From the NCBI GenBank assembly GCA_008931825.1, contig QXVZ01018883.1, positions 1 to 31,034 on the forward strand: DNA of 31,034 nt, given 5' to 3'. Positions 1 through 9,833 of this stretch are shown here, piece by piece. How positions within the stretch are numbered: position 1 is the first letter of the stretch; the number at the start of each line of letters is the position of its first letter. The position numbers and the translations under genes are program-made. The stretch is from Phallusia fumigata (lineage: Eukaryota > Chordata > Ascidiacea > Phlebobranchia > Ascidiidae). A model generated the notes under the pieces. The model did not search any database, was not told the DNA's origin, and saw only the letters and a list, made by a program, of their open reading frames with translations.

Positions 1-378
1 TATGCTAGCAAAAACAATCATGTTATAAAATGCCAAGGGAATAAGGGACCCAATGTAATGTGGGTATTGAAAATATATCCAATGTAATAAAGAAAATGGT
101 ATATGTGGAGAATGTCATTTTGAAGTGGTAGTGTATGTGGAATAAAAATATGGAGAACACCACCTCTCCAGTTCTATAAAAGCTTTGGTAATTATCAGAC
201 CCATTGTAACATAGTAATAATAATATGTAAAATGTAGTTGTGGATAATGTGTTGTGAATATATATTGTTTTAAATATGGGTCACAGTGTACGTGGAATGA
301 CAATGTGGTAAAAGCCGCCCTTCTAGTTTAAACCTTGCTATTTAATCGCAGAATGCCTTGTGATTACCCTTTACTAAG
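1..378. other. Upstream intron or 5' flank of the left-hand gene
   Basis: AT-rich sequence with loosely repeated AATGTGG/TGTGGA words and no convincing exon. It probably belongs to an intron of the gene ending at 1425, because the first visible exon starts in mid-codon. Confidence 0.4.
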
Positions 379-1425
379 GATTCTTAAAATTTTACTCGTT
401 TAAAGGGCACAAGTTCCAGATGAAGCAATCTGTAATTGAAAATGTGGTGACGAAATACAACAAAAAGTTGCTACAACATGGTCATGCACATTCCTCTGTA
501 AGTAATATTACTGTTTAATATAAACAATGTAAAATATGCCTGCCAATAAACGTTTAACTAAGGCCGTGGACAAGTTGTCAAATCAGGCAGTGATGTTATT
601 GGATAAAGAAACGGTATCCAAATTCCCGGAGAGCTTTTGGAAACAAGCATCAAGGTGGGCATTTATTGCTTGGCTGTTGTTTTGTGTTTTTCTGTGAATC
701 ATTGTTGCCTCTGATTTATTGCATTAAAACAGGTCTCCAAAGGTATTAATGATGCATTTAAAATAAAAAGTGTGTACTTATTAAATCAGACTGGAGTAAG
801 CACACATGACTTAATTTTAGCTAATAGTTATTGAAGCTCCGCAAGATGTCGCCACAGGTTACACAATTTTAATTGCTCGACGTTCATTATTATCCTTTTG
901 CCCAGGGACCTTAATTTCGAATGTCCTGCGGAAATTCCTAACGAACATTTTGCCAATCGAGATCAATTCCGACGCTACGACGAACTTGTGAAGAAAATTC
1001 GCGAAACCAGACGAGACAGAAAAGACATTGTAAGGAATCCTTGTTTATGATTTTTTTTCGTCACGCCGATGTATCTTTATTTTTTCAGATGGCTCATGTA
1101 CGCCAATCGGCAATGCTCTTATATGAACTTGACGCATTAAAAAAGGTTGGAGACAAAATGCTCCTGGAAAAACCAGGTGGTCACCTCGATGCACAGCTGC
1201 GGGCGAAAAAATTTCGCACTGCTTTAAACGATGGTGAGTCTGCATTTGGCAATGATTTAATTGGTTAATCTAAGGTTAAAATTTCGCTAGAAGGGACAAT
1301 CGGCAGCATCGACACACGCCGTTTGTTTCTTTATTTCTGGCGTTTTGTTACTCTATTACTCATAAGCGTTTTTTGCAGCTTTTCCATGTAACCATAACGA
1401 CAGCATGTCTGACATTGCTTGGTGA
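379..1425 (+). CDS. Unidentified gene, 3' end (five exons)
   Basis: Five exons join in one open frame: 379-497, 563-654, 906-1029, 1089-1233 and 1379-1425, with canonical GT and AG at every junction and matching phases. The stop TGA is at 1423-1425. The 5' part lies left of the window, and the first listed exon start (after CTAAG at 374-378) is the least certain boundary. The roughly 175 visible residues are charged and mostly helical-looking. They contain ESFWKQASRDLNFECP, the basic stretch VKKIRETRRDRKDI and the C-terminal end NHNDSMSDIAW. There are no membrane segments, zinc ligands or repeats. I do not recognise the family. The acidic/basic alternation would suit a coiled-coil or cytoskeletal protein, but that is a guess. 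Confidence 0.72.
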
Positions 1426-2500
1426 GACGTTAAAAAGAAAAATCACCCCAAGTTACAGGAAATCCAATATAGGGTACATAAGGAGTCAAAACTTTATTAC
1501 TTAGAATTCTGCAAAAAAAAATTTTGAAACATTGATTCGGTATTGTAAATTTTTTAGATTCGTAGATTCGCTACAACTGTTTGAGATCCGCCAGCTATTC
1601 TCATACGAACATCCCTAAATTAGTGTGTGCAAAGAATCGGGTGTCTCAAACGTTTCTTTGATTTTATGTTTGCAGCAAAGCGGGTGTCTCAGTTGTTTAA
1701 CGTCAAAAGCAAGACGGACTAAACTTCCTTTCGCCGGCGGCGGCCAAGTTCTTTTCTTCAGCTTTTGTTTAAGCTCGTTTTTTCCGCACAATTCTACATA
1801 TTTGTGACTGTGATTTGTATGTGGTCGTCAAAAGTTGGAAAAAACAAATGATTATTTTAATAGTATTGTTTTTTGTGGAAAGAATGTAGGGTGCCATGAC
1901 AAAGTCGCAAGAAGGTAGACATTTTTGCACATTTTACTTGATACAAATGCAGATGACAATGTTCGCGTTGTATCGGCTAAAAGATAGCAACATAGCACTG
2001 GAAGTTTATTGATTAGCAACAATAATTTGCAAGTACAAATGAAAGCCGTGGTGGAAGTAGAGTAAAAGAGGTCGCTTATCAAACAGGCTTGAATGAAACC
2101 GGAAGCCGATAAATTATCGTTGAGGCCTTTTCTGTGTCCAAGAGAAATAAAAGCGTGATTATAATACTTTGCCTACTACACAACAGGGAATTATAAATTG
2201 AAAATGCTTTTACAAATGTCAAAAGGACATAAAAAGAGTTCCGCTCCTCTCTTTGAATTTTCTTACCGAGCCTGCAATTTCAAGCTTACATCGGCCATGA
2301 GCAAATGTTACATTTGAAACAACTTCTTGCTTTTTTACCTGAGGCCACACTGATCTACGTCAGCAGTTGCAGGTTTAAACACGTTGCATAAGGTAATCTC
2401 TTTTCACACTTTGTGTAATGGAACATAATCGGTTTGTTTCCTTTGAGACAATCACTTTACCGCGTCTACTTGTAAGTGAGAACTTTGAGAACTGTCTGTT
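1426..2500. other. Intergenic / 3' flank, no gene seen
   Basis: No exon with paired splice sites is visible on either strand. An AATAAA hexamer at 2145-2150 could end the left-hand gene's transcript, but it lies about 720 bp past the stop, so this is weak. Confidence 0.4.
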
Positions 2501-2703
2501 GAAAGGGGACGCATTAACGTTTTCGGGGCTATAAGCGATCTAGTCCAGGCATGACCTTTGACGCGAAAATTAAACGGCTTTTCGTTTGTTTACCCAACGC
2601 TATCCATACGCTTAGAGCGAGACGAGCGCGGGCATTTAACTCGCGTTTTTTCTTTTGAATCGCGATGACGCGCCGCTGCTACTCACGTGAACGCGGCCAA
2701 ACG

Positions 2704-2716
2704 TTTCGGCGGGAAA
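2704..2716 (+). promoter_or_regulatory. E2F-like site
   Basis: TTTCGGCGGGAAA is a second near-consensus E2F element in the same CpG-rich promoter. A weaker related word, ACCGCGCGAAAC, is at 2971-2982. Confidence 0.4.
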
Positions 2717-3068
2717 CAGTTTCCTTGTGCCGATGCACGTTGAAGGGTAATCGCATTTGGTCGATCAGTTATGTGTTTGTTGTGCAAGTTATTTGCTTAC
2801 CTTAAGTTTAACTGTGGTATTCATGTGTACTAGGGGAAGCTACAGTGAGACACAATGTACTTTTCAAAGGTACCCAAGTTTTATTTGAAGGATAGTGCAG
2901 AATCATACGGCCTCTTCGGTTGTTTACACAATCGCTCATAACGCCAAACGTTTTTCGCATATCTGCCAAAACCGCGCGAAACAGCACGTGCATTGTGATG
3001 ATTGTTCGCGATTGTTAACGGGGGAGGAAGGATGAGAATTTTGCGTTTTCTCCAAACCAACCACTTGA

Positions 3069-3080
3069 TTTGGCGCGAAA
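3069..3080 (+). promoter_or_regulatory. Perfect E2F-type site
   Basis: TTTGGCGCGAAA matches the E2F consensus TTTSSCGC on one strand and is nearly palindromic, so it reads as a site on both. It lies 292 bp upstream of the first ATG of the ZNF367-like gene. Confidence 0.55.
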
Positions 3081-3371
3081 TGGAACCAGCACACGTATGA
3101 TTTGCCGCATTTGGTTTTATTGCCAGTCAGAACGCAGACAGATCAAAACTTGGTTGTTGCTTGCTTTTGTTATCGGATTCGGAACCGAACAATGTATCGG
3201 CTTTCTGCGTTTTATCATGTATGCATGTCGCACATGGAATATACAGTGGCCACGGTGTCCTAATTATTTGTGGTTTTGTGTTTAGCTTTGTTATGTATTT
3301 GAAATGTGTTTGTGATAAACATGACATACTCACATCCATACCTTCATTCAAGAGACCAGCAAAGCAGCGTT

Positions 3372-6300
3372 ATGATGCAACCGTCCATGAAGTTGCACTC
3401 ACCTGGGGTGCCTAACTACACTGATTATGGTTAGTAAGTTTTGGTGTTACATGAAAAGATTTGTTGTGGTTAATTTGTTCTGCTGAGGAACACCTTTAAA
3501 CACCATGAGCAGATAAACAAAATTAAAACACTGTTATTGTTTCAGATGCAAATTACAAAAACTTCATGTTTTATTCCAATTGGCAATGGCCTGCTGATGG
3601 TGTTCCACCAATGCAGTTATCACACCTTAATAGGTACAGTATACAAACTTACAATGCAGCATCATTAAAATGTTCTACCATTAAAATTAATGGCATTGAT
3701 ATTCTAATAACAGTGATAAATACTTTTGCATTTTCTGATTTCTCGAAAACTTGCATGTTTTGCTTTAACTAACATATTACTTTAATGCTACAAGGTTTGG
3801 ACCAGGCACAGTGTTACCCATGCCCATAAACCATGCCCTGCGTTGTAACATGCATGCAACAGAATCTGCTTCTTCATTTGGTCCAATGCATGGAATACCA
3901 TCACCTAATGTCGATGACTTAAAAACACCAAGTTTGTCATCATTTTCAAGCACCCCCTTAGCATCAACACCCACTGGGTATGTGTGTGTCAAGAGCAAAG
4001 AAGACCTATTTGTGTTCTAATGACCTGTACTCCATCAGTCTCCAAGATTTCAAATTAATTTTTACCACATTTTCAGATCCAAGCGAGGTCGACCTAGAGC
4101 CGATGTTATTTCGACTTTACAATATTTTGGTTCAAATTCCTCCTGTACAATTCGTTGTCATGTTTGCCATCGTGTATTTCCCCGAGAAAAATCTCTTCAG
4201 GCACATCTCAGAACCCACACTGGAGAAAGGCCATACAGGTAAATTTGGATGTTAAAAGCCTAAACTTTTATTTTAATAAAAAGCAAGGTTGGATCATGAC
4301 CCACACACATAGGCATAGATTCCCGAGGTGGCGGCCATCTCACTGAAAATTTCTAGCATGGCAGCCATTGTAAAAAGTGTATTTGGAATTTGTTGTTGTG
4401 AAATTTCCGGGATTCCTTATTATATTCTTGCTTTGAAAACATAATGTTACTTGCGCGGACATGAGGGTTTCTGAAGACTTGTTTACACCAAACATGTGCA
4501 AGGCGAGCGAAGCAAATTTCTTTTCTTCGTTAAACAAGCAGGAGGAAGTTCCTTTTTGCGAATTATTTGCGCTATATGCAGTGACAATAATAGCGATAAC
4601 AGATAGCATAACGACGCTACAAACCAACAGGTGTGCATTATGTAATTTGATCACATGTCTGACCACTTGCATTTCATCATTTTGCCACCCCACATGAAAA
4701 AAAATCGCTAAAAGAGCGATGCCTATCCCCACACTGCATGAGGTTAAAGGTGATATGTGTACTTGCCCACTTAAGTTTCAATCACCATGTGCTCTGAGAG
4801 AAGTACACTTGACATAATGGCGCGAAAATTTAAAACAGCACCAGCTGTACCACTTGTCTGGTTGTCAAAAAGGCTATTGATTTTTTTCATGTGCGCCATT
4901 GCTAACTTTCAGGTGTGACTATCCAAACTGCACAAAGTCATTTGTACAAAGTGGACAATTAAAAACACATCAAAGATTACATTCTGGAGAGAAACCCTTT
5001 AAGTGTTCAGATGATGGTAATTTATTATTTTTGCTGGTTGTTTTTTTTAGTCCATAAATGTAAAGTTACTAACTTTGCAGGATGTTTGGTACGATTTACT
5101 CATGCCAACAGACATTGCCCAGACCATCCAAATGCCAAACTTGTTCGAGATGACAGAGGAGCACTGGAGAGGCTTCTGATTGGGGCACAGAAACAAGATT
5201 CAGCCATAACAGAGTGGCTGGATAAATATGTGAGACTAAGGCAAGTACTGAACTTAAAGTGGTATCAACATAGGATTACTCCAAGCTTCAAGCATGTTGT
5301 TTTGTTTAAAAGGACCATAATCATATTATTATTATTATTATTGCAGACTTGATCGAACAAATAATACTCAACGCTCCCATCTTAAAAGAGAGTCTTCAGA
5401 AGCAAGTATTAGCTCCGATGAAGAATCATGCCTGTCAAAAAGTGACTCAATGTCATCAACCAGTTCAGACCAACCTGCAGTGAGTTATGTTTTATACTGC
5501 TTGAAGTAAATGTATATTTTAAAGGACTAATGCAGTTTGATGATTTTTTTACCGAATTGGCAGTTGCAAACTAACTAAGGGAATAAAGACTTGAGGCAAA
5601 AATTGAGAATTGATGCAGCAATAATGACCAAAAATAAACAAGATTAGATATTTACCACAGTCAATCATTATGTTTTGTTCTACATATATTTTAATTAATA
5701 GTTGTTTCGTTACAACCCAGGGGGGCCACCTGCCTTTGCACAAGCTGGCAACATAACACAGATGTTTATTTGCTCTTGTCAAGATATATAACAAGTACTA
5801 GTGAGTAGTGACTAAACACTTATTTTTATGAATTTACAGACTTCTCCCCCACTCATGAAATGTCCAACCATTTCACCAAGCAGAGGATCATCAGTAAAAC
5901 GGCAATTACTCACTGATGAAAACAAGGAGTCATATTTAAAAGTGAATGAAGCAGAAGATGGTGCTGTTAGAATTCCCTTGTCTCCAAAACGATTAAACCA
6001 AGTTGTACAAGTGCCTCGAATTGATCCCAGACAACCAGTTAAGAAGAGAATATTAGCATATAACCAATTGCTAATGAAACAAATGAAAGACCAACCAGAG
6101 ACCAAGACCATTTTGCCCCCAATTGAACGCTCCCTACCAGTTCTTCCATCCATAAACTCACCAAAAAGAAAGTTAAACCTTGGCAATGATTCATCACTCT
6201 CACCTATCCAAAGCTTGTTGCAACTTGAACAACAGAAATCACCTTCACAGAAGTACAGCTTTTTAAAGGACCTTGAGTCTGTACATGATAAAACCACCCC

Positions 6301-6496
6301 TGTGAAACAACCAAATACATGTAGTGTTATAGTTCGAAGGGATTCTGCTGAGATCAACTCGAGAAAATCACCTGAAGCAAACAAGAGTGAAATGTTTTCT
6401 GATCGCTGGGATGGTGCACTGGCTCTCATGCAATTGGCTTCTAGCCCTCCAACAAAGGTTTCTGCAAATAATTGTGATCAACCACATAAGGTGTAG
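3372..6496 (+). CDS. ZNF367: ZNF367-like C2H2 zinc-finger transcription factor
   Basis: Eight exons thread in frame: 3372-3429, 3546-3633, 3795-3977, 4077-4238, 4913-5016, 5081-5240, 5347-5479 and 5840-6496, giving 514 codons. The start is the tandem ATG at 3372. Exon 4 carries RGRPRADV and finger 1 ([17 protein letters not shown]). Exon 5 carries finger 2 (CDYPNC, then HQRLH), and exons 5-6 finger 3, an atypical C-x4-C finger with [12 protein letters not shown]. From family knowledge this order, the short TGE(R/K)P linkers and the sequence words match vertebrate ZNF367, as does the C-terminal GALALMQLA motif (near 6412-6440). The last exon is Ser/Pro/Lys-rich and probably disordered. The protein is inferred to be a nuclear DNA-binding regulator. 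The upstream E2F motifs suit the cell-cycle-linked expression known for the vertebrate gene. The intron after 5240 starts with GC. Confidence 0.88.
4239..4912 (+). other. Intron 4 of the ZNF367-like gene, with open stretch
   Basis: A 674-bp intron between fingers 1 and 2. It contains an ATG-led open segment at 4461-4630, followed by a GTGTGC donor in the phase needed to join finger 2. It also holds an intronic E2F-type word, GGCGCGAAAA (4819-4828). An overlapping minus-strand open frame is judged to be a shadow. Confidence 0.4.
5240..5346 (+). other. GC-AG intron with ATT-repeat acceptor tract
   Basis: Exon 6 ends CTAAG and the intron begins GCAAGT. Only this GC donor gives the phase (AG+A, Arg) that continues the frame into LDRTNNTQ. 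The usual pyrimidine tract before the acceptor at 5345-5346 is replaced by a run of TTA/ATT triplets (about 5322-5341). Confidence 0.7.
5480..5839 (+). other. Intron 7 of the ZNF367-like gene, nothing else seen
   Basis: A 360-bp intron with a canonical GTGAGT donor and TTTACAG acceptor. No exon, RNA gene or clear repeat is visible in it. Confidence 0.6.
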
Positions 6497-7292
6497 CCCA
6501 TTGCTATTAACTGTATTTTATTTTATTTTCTCCGAAAAGTTCCATGTTATCAAAGTTTTGTCATTTGTAATGTTTCAACTTTTATAGTTGCTTTGTTGTT
6601 AGTTACGAGGCTATCATCCTACTGTCTGTACAGAGCACGATCAGACATGATAGTAGATGACAACTGTTAATGTTTACTGATGCTTTGTCCCACCTGTTAT
6701 CCAATACTTGGATTTTAACTCCTACCACACAGATACTATTCAACCAGCATTGTCTGGTTGAGTAACCTCTGTGGGAAAACACATCATTTTACATGATGAA
6801 AACAAGATGTGTGAGCATTGTTTAAAATGATTGTGTACAATCTTTAACTCTTTGAGAGGTACTAGTTGTGTTTTGACTGTTGCTAAGCAAATACTGTTTT
6901 TCTCTACCCCCTTACTTACGTCAACACTGCCATTGCCCCTGTTTTAAACATGTGTGCCATAGCAAGTAAGCGTAGTTGCTGCTCCAAATTTGCTAGCTAG
7001 TATACTTATACTAAGTAGATGATTTGTTCAATATTAATCATTATAAACATACACGTAATTGAATGAAATATGTGACTCATTATTTTAGTTTTTGTGTCAG
7101 TGTTAGTTCACATTTTATGTGATGTGCTTTTTTATGTTTGGTCTTTGTGTGTTGGCAATTCTTCATATTCAGACTTACTATCATCCTTTTGCACAAGCCC
7201 GATTGTAAGTGGCTTACCAATAAACAAAATTTGATGCAAAAAATGTGTATTATAAAGGAACACAACAGATAAACACAACATTATGAATAATT
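6497..7292. other. Convergent 3' region between the two identified genes
   Basis: About 800 bp separates the stop of the + strand zinc-finger gene from the stop of the - strand receptor gene. A + strand AATAAA at 7219-7224 could end the zinc-finger transcript, giving a long 3' UTR that would run almost to the other gene's stop. An imperfect hairpin is present at 6724-6774. No coding exon is seen. Confidence 0.5.
7219..7224 (+). terminator. Candidate poly(A) signal of the ZNF367-like gene
   Basis: AATAAA in the context CCAATAAACAAAA, about 720 bp after the stop and just before the end of the convergent gene. It is the clearest such hexamer on the + strand in this interval. Confidence 0.4.
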
Positions 7293-9833
7293 TTACTTAT
7301 GGTGATAGTGCTGTTCATTAAATAGCAACATCGCCACCCCTGCATCAATGAACATTACAACAGTGTTTGTTAAAATTAGGGATAATATACATGCCTTGTA
7401 CACATCGGGCTTTGAATTGCTGCTGATAAATTGACCTAGCAAAATTAGGTAAACACATCCCGCCACAATTAGGCAGGCTAGTATCCATGACAACACTGAA
7501 CTAAAAGTAAGTGGGACCGGGCACAAGCCCTTTCCCTCATGCAAATGGGTTACAATGCCATGATGCAGCTTGCTTACACCAGAACAGTTAGGCCTAGAGT
7601 TGTCTTGTTTGCTGATCAGCAGATTTCCAACACTTTTTTCCTTTTCTGTTGTGGAGACTGTGGAGTCTGTTTGCACGCTTAAATCTTCTGTGTCAGTGTC
7701 AGACGAAATCAAAGTTGTTTCTTCATATATGCCAAATCCAGCTGAAGGAAGTGGAACAGAAATGTTAGTGTCCACAAACTGACTAGTTGAAGCATTTTTT
7801 TGTGTTTTCCTTAGTGATGACAATATTTTCGATTTGTCTTTGTCTTCATTAGTTGGCACTTTCTTTATAGTATACTGCTCACTGGAATTTGATTTGGCAC
7901 AGACTGTATCTGAACTAAGTGAAAGGTCACTATCACTCATTGTTTGAGAATCATTTTTGGTATTATGTTTTTTAGAAAACAGTATCTGCATCTCTGGATT
8001 CTTTACAATGCTGCTTGTTGCTGCAGTGTTAATTATTGGGGTTGTACTCTTTGCTATGTCTGATATAGAGACCTTTTCCTCTGGAACAACTTGTTTTACA
8101 TTATTATTTGTATTTTTTTCATCTGCTACTTTGTCACACAAAGATTGATCGGTGGTAAAACCTCCAACAATGAAGTCAGTGACCGATGAGGAAAAAGTTG
8201 TCATTGAAAACTGGGATGGAATTCCAGTTAAACTACCTGTATCTGTCAAGTCAACGCTTCTACACATGTCTCTTGTTTGTTGGGTTTTACTTGAAATGAT
8301 GTCTGTGTTCATTTTTGTTGCCATGACCCCAGCAGAAACCTCCACATTTCTATTTCTATACTGGTCTCCACTTTCCATATTTGTCAATGCAGTTTTGTAG
8401 CTTGGATCATGGGAACTTAGCATGCTTTTCTTGCCTGCAATAGCTGGATCAGACCATCTTCGTTTCAGGTCATTATTACTGCTTGTAAAAAGTGAACTAT
8501 GAATTAGGTTGTGTGGAACCATAGTAGCTGCATCTTGATGTGGCAGATCTGTAAGCGTAATGCCTAGCAACTTTATCAGGGGACCTTTGATTACTTTCAT
8601 AAATGGCAACTGAAGAGCAGTTGCTCGCATAAATACAAAATGCGAACAAAAATCATATAAATACTCTGCACTGGGAGATACCTGACATATGCAGTGTCCA
8701 AACAGATAAAGCAGTCTTAAAATGATAGCCAAAGGAATACACACTAGAGCCCCAAATATGGCCATTGTTATGTAAGCCATTTCACCACCGAATGTATTTG
8801 ATGGGGTTAGTGTGTTGCCTAATTTGCTGACTACATTAGGATTTGATTCTGCTCCCGGCAAAACTGAAAACATAACTTGAAAAGTCAAAGTTGAAACTAT
8901 GCTGGTCATGGACAGCACCATGAAACATAAGAAGCGGCCAACCCTTGTCAGAGATGAGTTAGTTGGTGGGAAAAGAAAAGACACTAGCAAATGACACCGC
9001 AAAAACTTAACAAAATTATTGTGATGCAAACTGGTCTTTGAAATGTGCTTCAAAGGTACAGAACAGAGGTGATCAGATGATACATTATGTTTCATTGATT
9101 TGAATCTGCCACGCTTTTCCGAGCACCAAACTGCACCACTTGCCAAATGATGCAACTGAATTTTACTAAACCATAGCTGACATTTATGTGACTCCTGTGG
9201 TGCCGTTAACCTTGCATACCCAACATAAGGATCTTCAACCAAAAGCCAACTAACTATATCCAGTTGCAGTGTCTGTGGTAAAATGTCCTGTGGAAATGTA
9301 GGTAGATCTATTATACACTTTCCTTGTTGTGTGTTAAACAGCTGAATGTGATCACTGCCTCGAAGCCAAACTACAGGCAGCTGTGGACAATCTGTACTGC
9401 ACAACCTCATCATAACATGACGATAGCAATCTGGTTTGGGCGTACATCGGTAATAGAAAGTCAATTCATATCTGGCTTTCCTTCCTTTAACTGGTGGTGG
9501 AGTGGCAAGAATGGTCTCTGGAATTAGCTTTTGCAAATAATACATAACAGGAAAGAATAAAACCATAACGCACAAAATGCCAGTAGCTAAAAGCAATACA
9601 GGGGTTGGATCTACTGGGTAGGACAAAACCCATTCAACTTCTGAGGTATATAAGCCGATTTCTCGAATGGCTGGAGGGGTGCTTGGATCGAGGGTACCAT
9701 GGATAATTAACTGGAACCATAGCATTTCTGCTTGTATGCCATCGTAGACCCATGTTGTTGCAACAGATGTGTAGGGCATTTTAAAATCAACATCAACATT
9801 AATTTTACCACTTATTCCTGAATCCCCATAAAC
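7293..9833 (-). other. Terminal exon: TM1, PLAT-like, TM2-5 of the polycystin-like receptor
   Basis: An 847-codon exon; residues are counted from the Met at 9779, 18 codons into it. TM1 is about 61-83 (VLLLATGILCVMVLFF). A PLAT-like domain covers about 104-220, starting RYELTFYYRC and ending near AVWCSE. TM2 is about 283-305, preceded by SSLTRVGRF, close to the SRFTRVQR-type words of polycystin-1 proteins. TM3 is about 334-362. A long loop to about 750 is rich in Ser, Thr and Asp (for example SDSDLSLSSDT, SSDTDTEDLSVQTDS). TM4 is about 757-784 and TM5 about 795-821, followed by NEQHYHHK and the stop at 7293-7295. In the family TM5 is followed by a six-helix channel-like part; here it is absent. 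The loop is inferred to be cytoplasmic. Confidence 0.75.

Larger units (their letters stand above)
2500..3371 (+). promoter_or_regulatory. CpG-rich promoter region of the ZNF367-like gene
   Basis: The stretch around 2555-2720 is unusually rich in CG dinucleotides for this window (for example GCGAGACGAGCGCGGGC near 2617). It is followed by more CG-containing words up to the first ATG at 3372. It lies directly upstream of the zinc-finger gene and between two same-strand genes, so it most simply serves as that gene's promoter. No TATA box or defined start site can be fixed. Confidence 0.5.

Noticed and set aside
1625-2082. Short open frames in the 1.4-2.5 kb intergenic region
   Set aside because: Low complexity, no splice sites, no recognisable motifs.
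4340-4732. 130-residue minus-strand open frame in intron 4 of the ZNF367-like gene
   Set aside because: It has no paired splice sites or recognised family, overlaps an open + strand frame, and looks like a shadow of an open, less AT-rich patch.
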